A stretch of 64,000 nucleotides of DNA, taken from Paractinoplanes lichenicola (lineage in GTDB: Bacteria > Actinomycetota > Actinomycetes > Mycobacteriales > Micromonosporaceae). Location of the stretch: NCBI RefSeq assembly GCF_016785085.1, contig NZ_JAENHO010000011.1, forward strand, positions 186,001-250,000, in the 5' to 3' direction. Below the pieces are notes generated by a model, which had not been told where the DNA came from, ran no database searches, and worked only from the letters and a program-made list of their open reading frames with translations. Each line of letters starts with the position of its first letter. The first letter of the stretch is position 1. Made by a program: the position numbers and the translations under genes. Below, piece by piece: positions 8,475 to 16,031 of the stretch.

Positions 8475-9257
8475 TTACGCGGTTAAGACCCGCGTTCCGG
8501 TGCGCCGGGCCGCCGCGGCGACCTTCTCGGGAAGCGGACCGTCGACCACGAGGGTGTCGATCCGGTCGAAACCGCACACCTGCACCGGGGCGGTGGCGGC
8601 CAGCTTGCTGACGTCGGCCAGCAGCACGACCTCGTCGGCGATGTCGAGGAACGCGTGCTTGGCGCTCAGCTCGACCTCGCTGCGCACATACGCCCCGCGC
8701 TCGTCGACGGCGCTCGCGCCCAGGAACAGCAGCCGCACGCGCATGCGTTTGACCAGGTCGAGCGCGGCGAAACCGACCATCGCCTGGTTGTCGTGCAGCA
8801 GCTCGCCCCCGATGCCGATGACCCGGGCGCGGGGCCTCGAGAGCATGTGGGCCAGCACCGGGACCGAGTGCGTGATCACGCAGCCGGCGAACTCCTCGGG
8901 CAGGGCGTGCGCGACCTCGGCGGCCGTGGTGCCGCTGTCGATGCCGATCGTGTCGCCCGGCTGGACCAGGCGCGCGGCGGCCGCCCCGAGGGCCAGCTTC
9001 GCCCCGGCGTGGCTGAGCGCGCGGGACGCGTAACCGGGGTTGGTGATGCCGCCGGGCGGCAGGCTGACTCCGCCGTGGACCAGCACGACCTCGCCGCCCT
9101 CGGCGAGTCTGCGCAGGTCACGCCGGATGGTCATCTGGGAGACGCCGAGCTGTTCGCTGATCTCGGCCACCGACAGGAAACCCTTGCGGCGCAGGGCCGC
9201 CATGATGTGGCTGCGCCGCTGCGGGGCGCCGTCGTAACGCATGGCCTCCACTGACAC
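8475..9257 (-). CDS. DeoR-family transcriptional regulator
   Basis: 260 residues. The N-terminal winged helix-turn-helix reads RRSHIMAALRRKGFLSVAEI then SEQLGVSQMTIRRDLRRL, the DeoR signature. The C-terminal DeoRC sensor domain (isomerase-like) carries GDTIGIDSGTTAAEVA and ends with DTLVVDG. DeoR repressors respond to sugar phosphates. It lies between the minus-strand operon and the divergent aldolase/exporter genes, so it plausibly controls both. E. coli sulfoquinovose genes are likewise controlled by a DeoR protein (CsqR, YihW). GTG 9257 or ATG 9242 could be the start. Confidence 0.92.
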   Translation of the reverse strand: MSVEAMRYDGAPQRRSHIMAALRRKGFLSVAEISEQLGVSQMTIRRDLRRLAEGGEVVLVHGGVSLPPGGITNPGYASRALSHAGAKLALGAAAARLVQPGDTIGIDSGTTAAEVAHALPEEFAGCVITHSVPVLAHMLSRPRARVIGIGGELLHDNQAMVGFAALDLVKRMRVRLLFLGASAVDERGAYVRSEVELSAKHAFLDIADEVVLLADVSKLAATAPVQVCGFDRIDTLVVDGPLPEKVAAAARRTGTRVLTA

Positions 9258-9294
9258 GACGTGAGTCTAGCCCCTGTTGCTCGACTCCCATCGG

Positions 9295-9312
9295 ATGTTA
9301 GTTTCCGAACAT
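9295..9312. promoter_or_regulatory. Candidate regulator half-sites in the divergent gap
   Basis: ATGTT and AACAT form an inverted repeat with an 8-base spacer in the short gap between the regulator and aldolase genes. CTGTTGC also occurs twice nearby (9274-9280 and 9314-9320), 40 bases apart. Either could be a DeoR binding site. The arms are short, so support is weak. Confidence 0.25.
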
Positions 9313-9339
9313 ACTGTTGCCCGTTGTGGGGGAGAGCTC

Positions 9340-10206
9340 ATGTCCGTCGATCCTTCCGTGCTTGCCCGACCGTCCGGTGGGTACGCCATGCTCGCCGTCG
9401 ACCAGCGGGAGGCGCTGCGGGCCATGTTCGCCGCCAAGGCTCCGGGTCCGGTGACCGACGCCGACCTGACCGCGTTCAAGGTCGACGCGACCCGGGCGTT
9501 GAGCCCGTACGCCTCGGCCGTGCTGATCGACAAGCAGTTCGGCTGGGACGCCGTGATCGCGGCCGGCGCCACCGACCCGTCCTGCGCGCTGATCGCCGCG
9601 GCCGACGCCTTCACGCCGAGCCCGACCGAGTTCGTGGCCGACGTGGCCATCGACCCGCTGGTCGACCCGGCCGTCGTCTCGAAGGAGGGCGCGAAGGCAC
9701 TCAAGCTGCTCGTCCTGTGGCGGCCCGACGAGTCTGCGGACTCGCGGATCGCGATGGTGAACGACTTCGTCGCCCGGTGCCGCGAGGCGGGTCTGGTCAG
9801 CATCATCGAGCCGGTCTCACGCGGGCCGCGGGACGGTGGCGCGTACGACCACGAGGCCGGCATCCACGCCGCCGCCCGGGAGCTCGGGTCGCTCGGGGCC
9901 GACCTCTACAAGTCGGAGGTGCCGACCCACGGCAAGGGCACGCCGGCCGAGATCAGCGCCGGGTGCGCCGCGCTGACGTCGGCGATCTCCAGCCCGTGGG
10001 TGGTGCTGTCCTCCGGCGTACCGGCCGAGATGTTCCCGGACGCCGTCCGGCTGGCCTGCCAGGAGGGCGCGTCGGGCTTCCTGGCCGGCCGGGCCGTGTG
10101 GGCGTCAGTCGTGGGCAGCCCGACCATGGCCGACGACCTGCGCACGATCTCGGTGGACCGGCTGCGCCGCCTGGCCGACGTGGTCGACGACGCCGTCACT
10201 CGCTGA
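9340..10206 (+). CDS. Class I aldolase, YihT-like (sulfofructose-1-phosphate aldolase family)
   Basis: 288 residues. Segments match my recollection of E. coli YihT closely: SGGYAMLAVDQREALR, RALSPYAS, KALKLLVLWR, GLVSIIEPV, GADLYKSEVP with the Schiff-base lysine, PWVVLSSGV, and GASGFLAGRAVWASVVG. YihT splits 6-deoxy-6-sulfofructose 1-phosphate into DHAP and 3-sulfolactaldehyde. The wider LacD family splits tagatose-1,6-bisphosphate. The FLAGRAVWASVVG segment, whose arginine I recall as part of the YihT sulfonate pocket, is conserved. The ATG at 9340 has a GGGGGAG ribosome site five bases ahead. One base separates it from the exporter gene, so they form an operon. Identity to YihT should be confirmed by alignment. 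Confidence 0.8.
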   Translation: MSVDPSVLARPSGGYAMLAVDQREALRAMFAAKAPGPVTDADLTAFKVDATRALSPYASAVLIDKQFGWDAVIAAGATDPSCALIAAADAFTPSPTEFVADVAIDPLVDPAVVSKEGAKALKLLVLWRPDESADSRIAMVNDFVARCREAGLVSIIEPVSRGPRDGGAYDHEAGIHAAARELGSLGADLYKSEVPTHGKGTPAEISAGCAALTSAISSPWVVLSSGVPAEMFPDAVRLACQEGASGFLAGRAVWASVVGSPTMADDLRTISVDRLRRLADVVDDAVTR

Positions 10207-10207
10207 C

Positions 10208-10936
10208 GTGCTGCCCGTCGCGGACGTGCTGGCCGTCGGCGCGGTCGCGATCGGGGCCGTCCTGCAACGCGCCACCGGGCTCGGGTTCGCGCTGGTCGCG
10301 GCCCCGTTCCTGGTCGTCATCCTGGGCCCGTTCACCGGGGTGACGCTGGCCAACCTGCTCTCGGCCGGCCTCAACCTGATCGTGCTGGCCACCACCGCCC
10401 GGGCCCTGCGCGGCCGGCTGGCGGCCCAGATGATCGCCGGGGCGGTGCTGGCGCTGCCGCTGGGCGTCTGGGTCGTGCACGTCCTGCCCGGATCCGTGCT
10501 GCTGGTGGGGGTCGGCCTGATCTCCGCGCTGTCGGTGGCGTGGGTGGCCGTCGGCCAGAGCATGCCGTGGCTGCGCCGCCGGGGCGGGGCGGTGGCGTCC
10601 GGGTTCGCGTCGGGCTTCTTCAACACCACAGCCGGTACGGGCGGTCCGCCGCTCGCCGTCTACAAGATGAGCACGGGCTGGGACCAGCACAGCTTCGTGC
10701 CCACCGTGCAACTCGTCGGCCTGGTCAGCAACGTGCTCTCGCTCGCCTCGAAGGGCTGGCCGTCCCTGTCCCCACCCCTGCTGCTGGCCTGCGGCGGGGC
10801 CCTGCTGGCAGGAATCGGCGGCGGCCATTTCCTGGCCGCCCGGCTGCCCGACCACACCGCCCGTACGTGGGTGGTCATGCTCGCGCTGGCGGGCAGCCTG
10901 ATCGCCGTAGGAAAGGGAGTGGCAGCACTGTGGTGA
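10208..10936 (+). CDS. TauE/SafE-family sulfonate or sulfite exporter
   Basis: 242 residues with seven to eight membrane helices. Both pseudo-repeats show the TauE/SafE pattern: AVLQRATGLGFALVAAPFLV near the N terminus and ASGFFNTTAGTGGPPLAVY in the second half. The family exports sulfite, sulfoacetate and, in sulfoglycolytic organisms, sulfolactate or DHPS. The start is GTG 10208, one base past the aldolase stop. Pairing a YihT-like aldolase with a TauE-type exporter in one transcript is the strongest contextual sign that this locus handles an organosulfonate. Confidence 0.85.
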   Translation: MLPVADVLAVGAVAIGAVLQRATGLGFALVAAPFLVVILGPFTGVTLANLLSAGLNLIVLATTARALRGRLAAQMIAGAVLALPLGVWVVHVLPGSVLLVGVGLISALSVAWVAVGQSMPWLRRRGGAVASGFASGFFNTTAGTGGPPLAVYKMSTGWDQHSFVPTVQLVGLVSNVLSLASKGWPSLSPPLLLACGGALLAGIGGGHFLAARLPDHTARTWVVMLALAGSLIAVGKGVAALW

Positions 10937-11298
10937 ACGAGGCTCCGCCCCGCCGGCCGCAACGCGTCTACGGCCGCGGAACCGACCCCGACCCGCGGTT
11001 CAGCCTGGCCAACGAGCGGACGTTCCTGGCCTGGATCCGGACGTCGCTGGCGCTGTTCGCGGCCGGCATCGCGCTGGAGGCGGTGACGCTGCCGATCGCC
11101 CCCGGCTTCCGCCGCGCCGCCGCCGTCGTCTTGATCCTGCTGGGCGCCCTCGCACCCGCCCAGGCCTGGTCCGGCTGGGTGCGCACCGAGGTCGCCCTGC
11201 GCCTGGGCCGAGGCCTGCCCCCACCGGTGATGGCGGTCCCGGTGGGGGCGGGCCTCACCCTGGCCGGTGTCCTGGTCCTGCTAGGCCTGCTCTGGTGA
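10933..11298 (+). CDS. DUF202 (YidH-like) inner-membrane protein
   Basis: 121 residues. The DUF202 signature FSLANERTFLAWIRTSLALF is followed by three membrane helices. GTG 10933 overlaps the exporter TGA (GTGA), so it is translationally coupled to it. The family has no settled function. Co-transcription with a sulfonate exporter may be incidental, since DUF202 pairs are scattered widely in actinomycetes. Confidence 0.85.
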   Translation: MNEAPPRRPQRVYGRGTDPDPRFSLANERTFLAWIRTSLALFAAGIALEAVTLPIAPGFRRAAAVVLILLGALAPAQAWSGWVRTEVALRLGRGLPPPVMAVPVGAGLTLAGVLVLLGLLW

Positions 11299-11354
11299 CC
11301 GCCATTGCCGGTCCTGTCCCGGTGACCGCCATTGCCGGTCCTGTCCTGGTGACC
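11294..11354. repeat. 27-bp tandem repeat, 2.3 copies
   Basis: GGTGACCGCCATTGCCGGTC followed by CTGTCCC occurs at 11294-11320 and again at 11321-11347 with one change, then a partial third copy GGTGACC. The first copy contains the stop codon of the preceding DUF202 gene, so copy-number changes would alter only the spacer before the next gene. Probably a slippage product. Confidence 0.9.
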
Positions 11355-11374
11355 CCACCGCACCGGGCCGGGCG

Positions 11375-11695
11375 GTGAACGCGGACGGCGGCCTGCAGGT
11401 CGAGCGCACCATCCTGGCCTGGCGCCGCACCGCCGCGTCGGTCGTGGTCGCGGCCGTCGTGGGCGCCCGCTTCCTGCTCCCCCACCTGGGCGGCTGGTCC
11501 TTCCTGGCCGCGATCACCGCCTCGCTCGCCGTGCTCGTGATCGCGGCCGCGGCCCTGCGCCGCCGGGTCCCGCCGTCCGACTTCCCGGTAGCGCCCTCGG
11601 CCGCTCCGCAGCCGGCGCGGTGGCTGGCCGCAGTCGCCCTGGCCACGGCCATCGGCGGCCTGGGGGTGGCGCTGGCCGTGTTCGCCGCCGGCTGA
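11375..11695 (+). CDS. Second DUF202 membrane protein
   Basis: 106 residues with the short DUF202 motif QVERTILAWRRTAASVVVAA and three helices ending in a hydrophobic tail. Two adjacent DUF202 proteins, one long and one short, are a common arrangement in actinomycetes and may form a heteromer. GTG 11375 follows the tandem repeat that separates the two. Function unknown. Confidence 0.8.
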   Translation: MNADGGLQVERTILAWRRTAASVVVAAVVGARFLLPHLGGWSFLAAITASLAVLVIAAAALRRRVPPSDFPVAPSAAPQPARWLAAVALATAIGGLGVALAVFAAG

Positions 11696-11744
11696 CTCTC
11701 CGCACTAACGAACAGCCGGCAACGCGGACGGAGATAATGCTCGG

Positions 11745-12827
11745 GTGAGTCCAGCCACCCACCTGTTCCGCATCGACGGCGCCACTGCCACGCCTTTCCG
11801 GAGGGCGTCGATGACCACCGAGGGTCTGATGGAGTTGCAGCATCTCGAACGGTGGATCGTCGCACACCCGGAGATCATGGGCGGCAACGTCCGGATCGTC
11901 ACACAACAATTCGATCGGTGGGCGACCAGCGGCGGTCAGGTCGCCGCAGATCGGCTCGACGTTCTCGGGCTCGACGCGACCGGCCAGCTCGTCGTCGTGG
12001 AGCTGAAGCGCGACGGCGACAAACGCGTCCATCTCCAAGCCGTCACATACGCCGCGCTGGTCGCCGGCTTCACCAAGGAGACGCTCGGCATCGTTCACGC
12101 TGAGTTTCTCAACAAGTCCAAGCCGGACACACCGATCACTCCGGAAGCCGCGCTCGCCCTTCTCACGGAGCACGTCGAGGGTGAGTGGGGCGACGAACTG
12201 CTGACCCGCCCCCGCATCGTCCTCATCGCGGAACGGTTCCCGTCTCAGGTGCTGACCACCGTGAGCTGGCTTACCGAGCTCGCTCCCAGCGATCTTGCCA
12301 TCCAGTGCATCGAGGTCGCTGTTTTCCGGGAGCCCGAGCCGGCCGACCAGCTGTGTGCGACGTTTCAGCAGATCTTCCCGATCGACGACATGACCGACCG
12401 GATTCTCGGACCGACCGCGGATCGCGGGGGCTCGGGCGTCAGCGTCGAGTTGGCCGAGCGCACGCGCAGGCAACGGTCCGTCCCGTTGATCGTGGACAAC
12501 AACTTGATTCCCCGGGGTGCGAGTCTGCAGCTGAACTTGGGAACTCTGCTCCGGCCGGACTGGGTCAGCGAGGTCGAGTCATGGATCGCCGAAGAACCAG
12601 ATCGCGGTGCGGTGACTTGGTTAGAGGACCGTCAGAAACCACTGCGGTGGGCGTATCGGCCCGACGTCGAGGCCTGGTCCGCGACCAAACTGGCACAGCA
12701 CATCGTCGAGCTGGCGACCGGCCAGGCCAGGACGTTCTCCGGTCCTGATGCCTGGACTTATCAGGGTGAGACTCTGTTCTGGATCGCCGACCGCTTCTCC
12801 AAAGCAAACGAGGCCGGGGCGCTCTAG
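11745..12827 (+). CDS. PD-(D/E)XK nuclease-like domain protein
   Basis: 360 residues. Residues about 55-110 show a PD-(D/E)XK pattern: RLDVLGLD for the acidic residue, VVVELKRD for the E-x-K pair, then a helix LQAVTYAALVAGF. This resembles NucS/EndoMS-type and DUF91-like nuclease cores. The N terminus includes WIVAHPEIMGGNVRIV. The C-terminal half (LIVDNNLIPRGASLQLN onward, with WLEDRQKPLRWAY) is not recognised. The start is GTG 11745 with no strong ribosome site. Codon bias looks slightly less GC-extreme than in the flanking operons, and no partner gene is adjacent. Possibly a DNA-repair or defence nuclease; substrate unknown. Confidence 0.6.
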   Translation: MSPATHLFRIDGATATPFRRASMTTEGLMELQHLERWIVAHPEIMGGNVRIVTQQFDRWATSGGQVAADRLDVLGLDATGQLVVVELKRDGDKRVHLQAVTYAALVAGFTKETLGIVHAEFLNKSKPDTPITPEAALALLTEHVEGEWGDELLTRPRIVLIAERFPSQVLTTVSWLTELAPSDLAIQCIEVAVFREPEPADQLCATFQQIFPIDDMTDRILGPTADRGGSGVSVELAERTRRQRSVPLIVDNNLIPRGASLQLNLGTLLRPDWVSEVESWIAEEPDRGAVTWLEDRQKPLRWAYRPDVEAWSATKLAQHIVELATGQARTFSGPDAWTYQGETLFWIADRFSKANEAGAL

Positions 12828-12832
12828 TCGAC

Positions 12833-12856
12833 CATCTACCGCCGAGCCGGTAGATG
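12833..12856. repeat. Perfect 9-bp inverted repeat upstream of the KDPG aldolase gene
   Basis: CATCTACCG and CGGTAGATG flank a 6-base spacer five bases after the nuclease-like gene stop. No U-tract follows, so it is a poor intrinsic terminator. It lies about 90 bases before the aldolase start and could be an operator or a leader hairpin. Confidence 0.55.
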
Positions 12857-12941
12857 ACGGACCGGCGGCGGGCCCGGTGGGGCGCGAGGATGGTGCGCGA
12901 CCATGAGCTGTCGCCGTTTCTCGCCCTCTCGAGGAGAAGAC

Positions 12942-13529
12942 ATGACCTTCGACGACATCTTCGACGGCCGGAAGGTCATGGCCATCCTCCGCGGGCTGGC
13001 GCCGGCCGAGACCGTGGAGGTCGCGACCGCGCTCTGGGACGCCGGCGTGAACGTGCTCGAAGTGCCCATCGCGACGCCCGACGCCGTGGCCTCGTTGCGC
13101 GCGGCAGCGGCCGCCGCCGATGAGCGCGGCCTGCGCGTCGGCGCGGGAACGGTCATCACGGCCGAGCAGGTGCGCGCGGCCGCGGACGCGGACGCGCAAT
13201 ACACGGTCGCCCCCGGGCTCGACCTTGCCGTCCTGGCCGCGAGCCAGTCGGCCGGGATGCCCCATCTGCCCGGCGTCGGCTCGGCCACCGAGGTGCAGCA
13301 GGCGTGGCTGGCCGGGGCACGCTGGCTCAAGGCGTTCCCCGCGGCCGCGCTCGGCCCGGCCTGGATATCCGCCTTGCACGGGCCGTTTCCCGACGTCCGC
13401 TTCGTGGCCACCGGGGGTCTGACCATCGCGACAGCTCCCGGCTTCCTCGCCGCCGGTGCTCGGGTCGTCGCCTTGGGCGCGGCCGTGGCCGACCCCGCTC
13501 AGCGCGACCAGATCGGCGCGCTCCTCTAG
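12942..13529 (+). CDS. eda: KHG/KDPG aldolase (2-keto-3-deoxy-6-phosphogluconate aldolase family)
   Basis: 195 residues, usual length about 205. Class I aldolase motifs: MAILRG near the N terminus, VLEVPI with the catalytic glutamate, GAGTVIT, and the Schiff-base lysine in WLKAFPAAALGP, followed by FVATGGL. It cleaves KDPG or KDPGal to pyruvate plus glyceraldehyde-3-phosphate. ATG 12942 follows a GAGGAG site. It stands alone here, about 6 kb from the IlvD/EDD dehydratase and lactonase genes, and could serve that pathway or the general Entner-Doudoroff route. Confidence 0.88.
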   Translation: MTFDDIFDGRKVMAILRGLAPAETVEVATALWDAGVNVLEVPIATPDAVASLRAAAAAADERGLRVGAGTVITAEQVRAAADADAQYTVAPGLDLAVLAASQSAGMPHLPGVGSATEVQQAWLAGARWLKAFPAAALGPAWISALHGPFPDVRFVATGGLTIATAPGFLAAGARVVALGAAVADPAQRDQIGALL

Positions 13530-13721
13530 ACCGTTCCCAGAGGCAGACTGCAACGCGGCGAGGCGAACCATGCGGACATCGCGTCGATGCATCGTTGACC
13601 GCGGCCCGAAATGTACTCCAACGGGCGACGGTCGCCACCTTCGCTGCTTCTTAGGATGAGGCGGGCGAACTCTGCAGCGTCGAATACGGCTGTGACGCAC
13701 CGCAGGAGGTGAGAGACATCC

Positions 13722-14420
13722 ATGATGATACGCATCGGCGATCCGCCGGATCACCCTCCTGAACGGAAACAAATAGCAAACCCGAAAGTGAAGGTGCTGT
13801 TCGGCGCGTCAGTCGCCGCTCTCGGCGTCCTGTCGATCGTCGTGCATTATCTCGGTTTGTTCGAGACATTGTTCGACGCCTGTCTCGCCTTGGTCGGCAT
13901 CGTCGCCGCCATCGTGGTCCACAAGCAAGAGCAGCGGTTTCCCCTGGGACCGGCGGCCCTCATCCTGGGCGTCGTCATCGGTGGCGGCGCGACGGGATAT
14001 CTCATCGACCACCGGGAATGGCTGTCGACGAATGGTCCAGGACCGCCGCCGGTGTGGTTGACGGTGGAATCGGTCTCGGACCGTAAAGTTGTCATCAACT
14101 CCGTCCGGACTCGGGCGCCGGCCAACGGCCGGAAATTCTGGGTCATGGCTCATATTCACGACGTGAACGCGCACAGCGAATTCTGGCCCAGCAAAGATCT
14201 GTCACCGCAGCCGGACAGGTACAGCTACGAATTCACCCTCCCCGGCAACGCCAGTCCCCGCCAGCGTTGGAGTGTCCGCGTTTACGAGGTTGACGACGCC
14301 ACGGGAGCGAGGCTTCAGTACTACCGGACGAACAAGCTGAAGCCGCCGATTCCCGAGCTGGTTCAGCCGCCTTGTGATGACTGTTCGGCGTCCAACGAGG
14401 TTGATCTGCCTTTTCGGTGA
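13722..14420 (+). CDS. Hypothetical membrane-anchored protein
   Basis: 232 residues, not recognised. A charged Pro-rich N terminus (about 25 residues) is followed by three hydrophobic segments between residues 27 and 100 (LFGASVAALGVLSIVVHYLG; LVGIVAAIVVHK; LILGVVIGGGATGYLI). A soluble extracellular domain of about 120 residues then looks beta-rich (WLTVESVSDRKVVINSVRT; YSYEFTLPGN) and ends in a short Cys-containing tail (PPCDDC). A strong AGGAGGTGA ribosome site precedes the tandem ATGs at 13722 and 13725. Codon third positions are less GC-rich than in its neighbours, hinting at recent acquisition. Confidence 0.65.
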   Translation: MMIRIGDPPDHPPERKQIANPKVKVLFGASVAALGVLSIVVHYLGLFETLFDACLALVGIVAAIVVHKQEQRFPLGPAALILGVVIGGGATGYLIDHREWLSTNGPGPPPVWLTVESVSDRKVVINSVRTRAPANGRKFWVMAHIHDVNAHSEFWPSKDLSPQPDRYSYEFTLPGNASPRQRWSVRVYEVDDATGARLQYYRTNKLKPPIPELVQPPCDDCSASNEVDLPFR

Positions 14421-14426
14421 TGGTGA

Positions 14427-15950
14427 TCAGCTGTTGCGGGGGCGGCGGGCCACGATGATCGCGTGGGTGGTCGGCCAGTCGAGCGGGTTGCCGTCCTCGT
14501 CGGCCAGCGATGCCACCGGGGTGATCCGGTTGTCGATCACCCAGTCGTTGCGCAGCGGGTGCGACGCCGGGTCGAGGTCGAAGCCGGCCTCGGCCAGCAG
14601 CGACACCCAGTCGGCGAAGTCGAGGCCGCAGAACTGCTCGTGGGTCTCGGAGAGCCAGTTGTCGGTGTAGTCCTTGCGGGTCAGGAAGTCCATGGCCTGC
14701 CCGTACGGGATCCGGACGGTGCCGTCGGGCCGGGGCGTGAACTCGAACGGGAACGCGAAGTCGACCGCGAACTGATCGAGTTTGGCGCGCGTGGACAACG
14801 AGCCCACATAGGCGGCGACCTCGGCCGACGGCAGCGCTTCCAGATCCGTACGGGGGGAACTGGGGTTTTCGCCGTCGTCGCTGGTCAGGCGCAGGATCAC
14901 CGGGCGGGTGCGGTCGCCGGGGCCGCAGACGTCGCTGTTGATCCAGACGCCGCCGGGGACGGTGTGGTCGTGGATGCGGCGCGCGAACTGGAGCAAAGAT
15001 GCGCGTTGTTGTCCGTATGACCAGATCTCGTGGGTCAGCGCGAACGTGAGCGTGGTGTCCACCGAGCGGTCCGGAAGCACGGCGCCGCCGAGCACGTTGC
15101 GCTGGTAGAAGTAGACGTTCGCGTTGGCGAAGACGCCCTGCGCCTTCTTGTGCACGCACTCCTGGTAGAGGTGACGCGCGACCTCGACGCCGATCAGGTC
15201 GCTCTCGTGCAGCGCGTCGTCACGGTCGGCCAACTCGAGCACCGCGCCGGCGCCGCAGCCGATGTCCACGATCCGGCCCGGCTGCACGTATTGGCGCACA
15301 GCTGTCCATTTGCGCGCGGCCGCGTCGGCGAAAGCTTCCACATATGTGCGGTAGTCGCGCGTTGCGGTCAACCCGCCCTCGTCGCCGACGACCGGATCGT
15401 TCACCACCGTCTGCACGACCGTGCTCAGTCCGTAGCGGTCGTACACGTCGACCGTCGCCGGGTGCGCGAGTTTGCGCCACGAGTCGTCACCGGCGGCCAG
15501 CCGCAGCAACACGTCCCAGGGCCGCTCGGGCACCGAAGGCAGCGCGGGATCGGCCTCGACCGGGGCGATCCGGAAGCCGAGCTCCTCGTAGAGGGCGGCG
15601 ACCTGCGGCGTCGAGCAGGCGACCAGGGTGTCGGCCGGCGTCAGGTCGAGCCCGGTCGCCACGGTGACGGTTTTGAGCGTTACTTGCGCGAACCTGTCCG
15701 TCGGCGCGGTGTCGAAGATCGGCACGACCACCGACCGCAGCCCGGTCTCCACGCTGAACCGCTCGATCGCCGCCTCGCGCCGGTGGTACGGAATCGGGTT
15801 ACGCTTCGTGTTCTCGTGGTTGGCCGACGTCACCGCCCACACGATCGTCCCGGCGCCCTCGTCCGCGAGCCGCTGCAGGTAATCGGCCTGGAACTGGGTC
15901 AGCAGGTGATGCCGGCCGGGAAAGAGCACGTAACGCGGCGTGGAGGTCAC
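14427..15950 (-). CDS. Nucleotidyltransferase-like domain fused to SAM methyltransferase
   Basis: 507 residues. Residues 1-160 resemble the NMN-adenylyltransferase/cytidylyltransferase fold: FPGRHHLLTQFQADYL at the nucleotide site in place of the usual GRFxPxHxGH, then TSANHENTKRNPIPYHRREA, and a closing LVACSTPQVAALYEELGF. From about 226 a class I methyltransferase begins with VDIGCGAGAVLELA, followed by FALTHEIWSYGQ and NSDVCGPGD. One enzyme may thus adenylylate or cytidylylate and methylate related small molecules, or use the first domain only for binding. It ends convergently six bases from the hypothetical gene. GTG 15950 starts it. No biosynthetic neighbours. Confidence 0.65.
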   Translation of the reverse strand: MTSTPRYVLFPGRHHLLTQFQADYLQRLADEGAGTIVWAVTSANHENTKRNPIPYHRREAAIERFSVETGLRSVVVPIFDTAPTDRFAQVTLKTVTVATGLDLTPADTLVACSTPQVAALYEELGFRIAPVEADPALPSVPERPWDVLLRLAAGDDSWRKLAHPATVDVYDRYGLSTVVQTVVNDPVVGDEGGLTATRDYRTYVEAFADAAARKWTAVRQYVQPGRIVDIGCGAGAVLELADRDDALHESDLIGVEVARHLYQECVHKKAQGVFANANVYFYQRNVLGGAVLPDRSVDTTLTFALTHEIWSYGQQRASLLQFARRIHDHTVPGGVWINSDVCGPGDRTRPVILRLTSDDGENPSSPRTDLEALPSAEVAAYVGSLSTRAKLDQFAVDFAFPFEFTPRPDGTVRIPYGQAMDFLTRKDYTDNWLSETHEQFCGLDFADWVSLLAEAGFDLDPASHPLRNDWVIDNRITPVASLADEDGNPLDWPTTHAIIVARRPRNS

Positions 15951-16031
15951 GGTCGTTGATCATAGCCCCGCCGCCTTGGGCAGGGTCGGGTCGTGCTCGC
16001 GCGTGAGAGCCAGTCACCCCTGCCGCGGTTC

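Noticed and set aside
12833..12856. Intrinsic terminator of the nuclease-like gene
   Set aside because: Stem is good but no U-tract follows on either strand; kept only as an inverted repeat.
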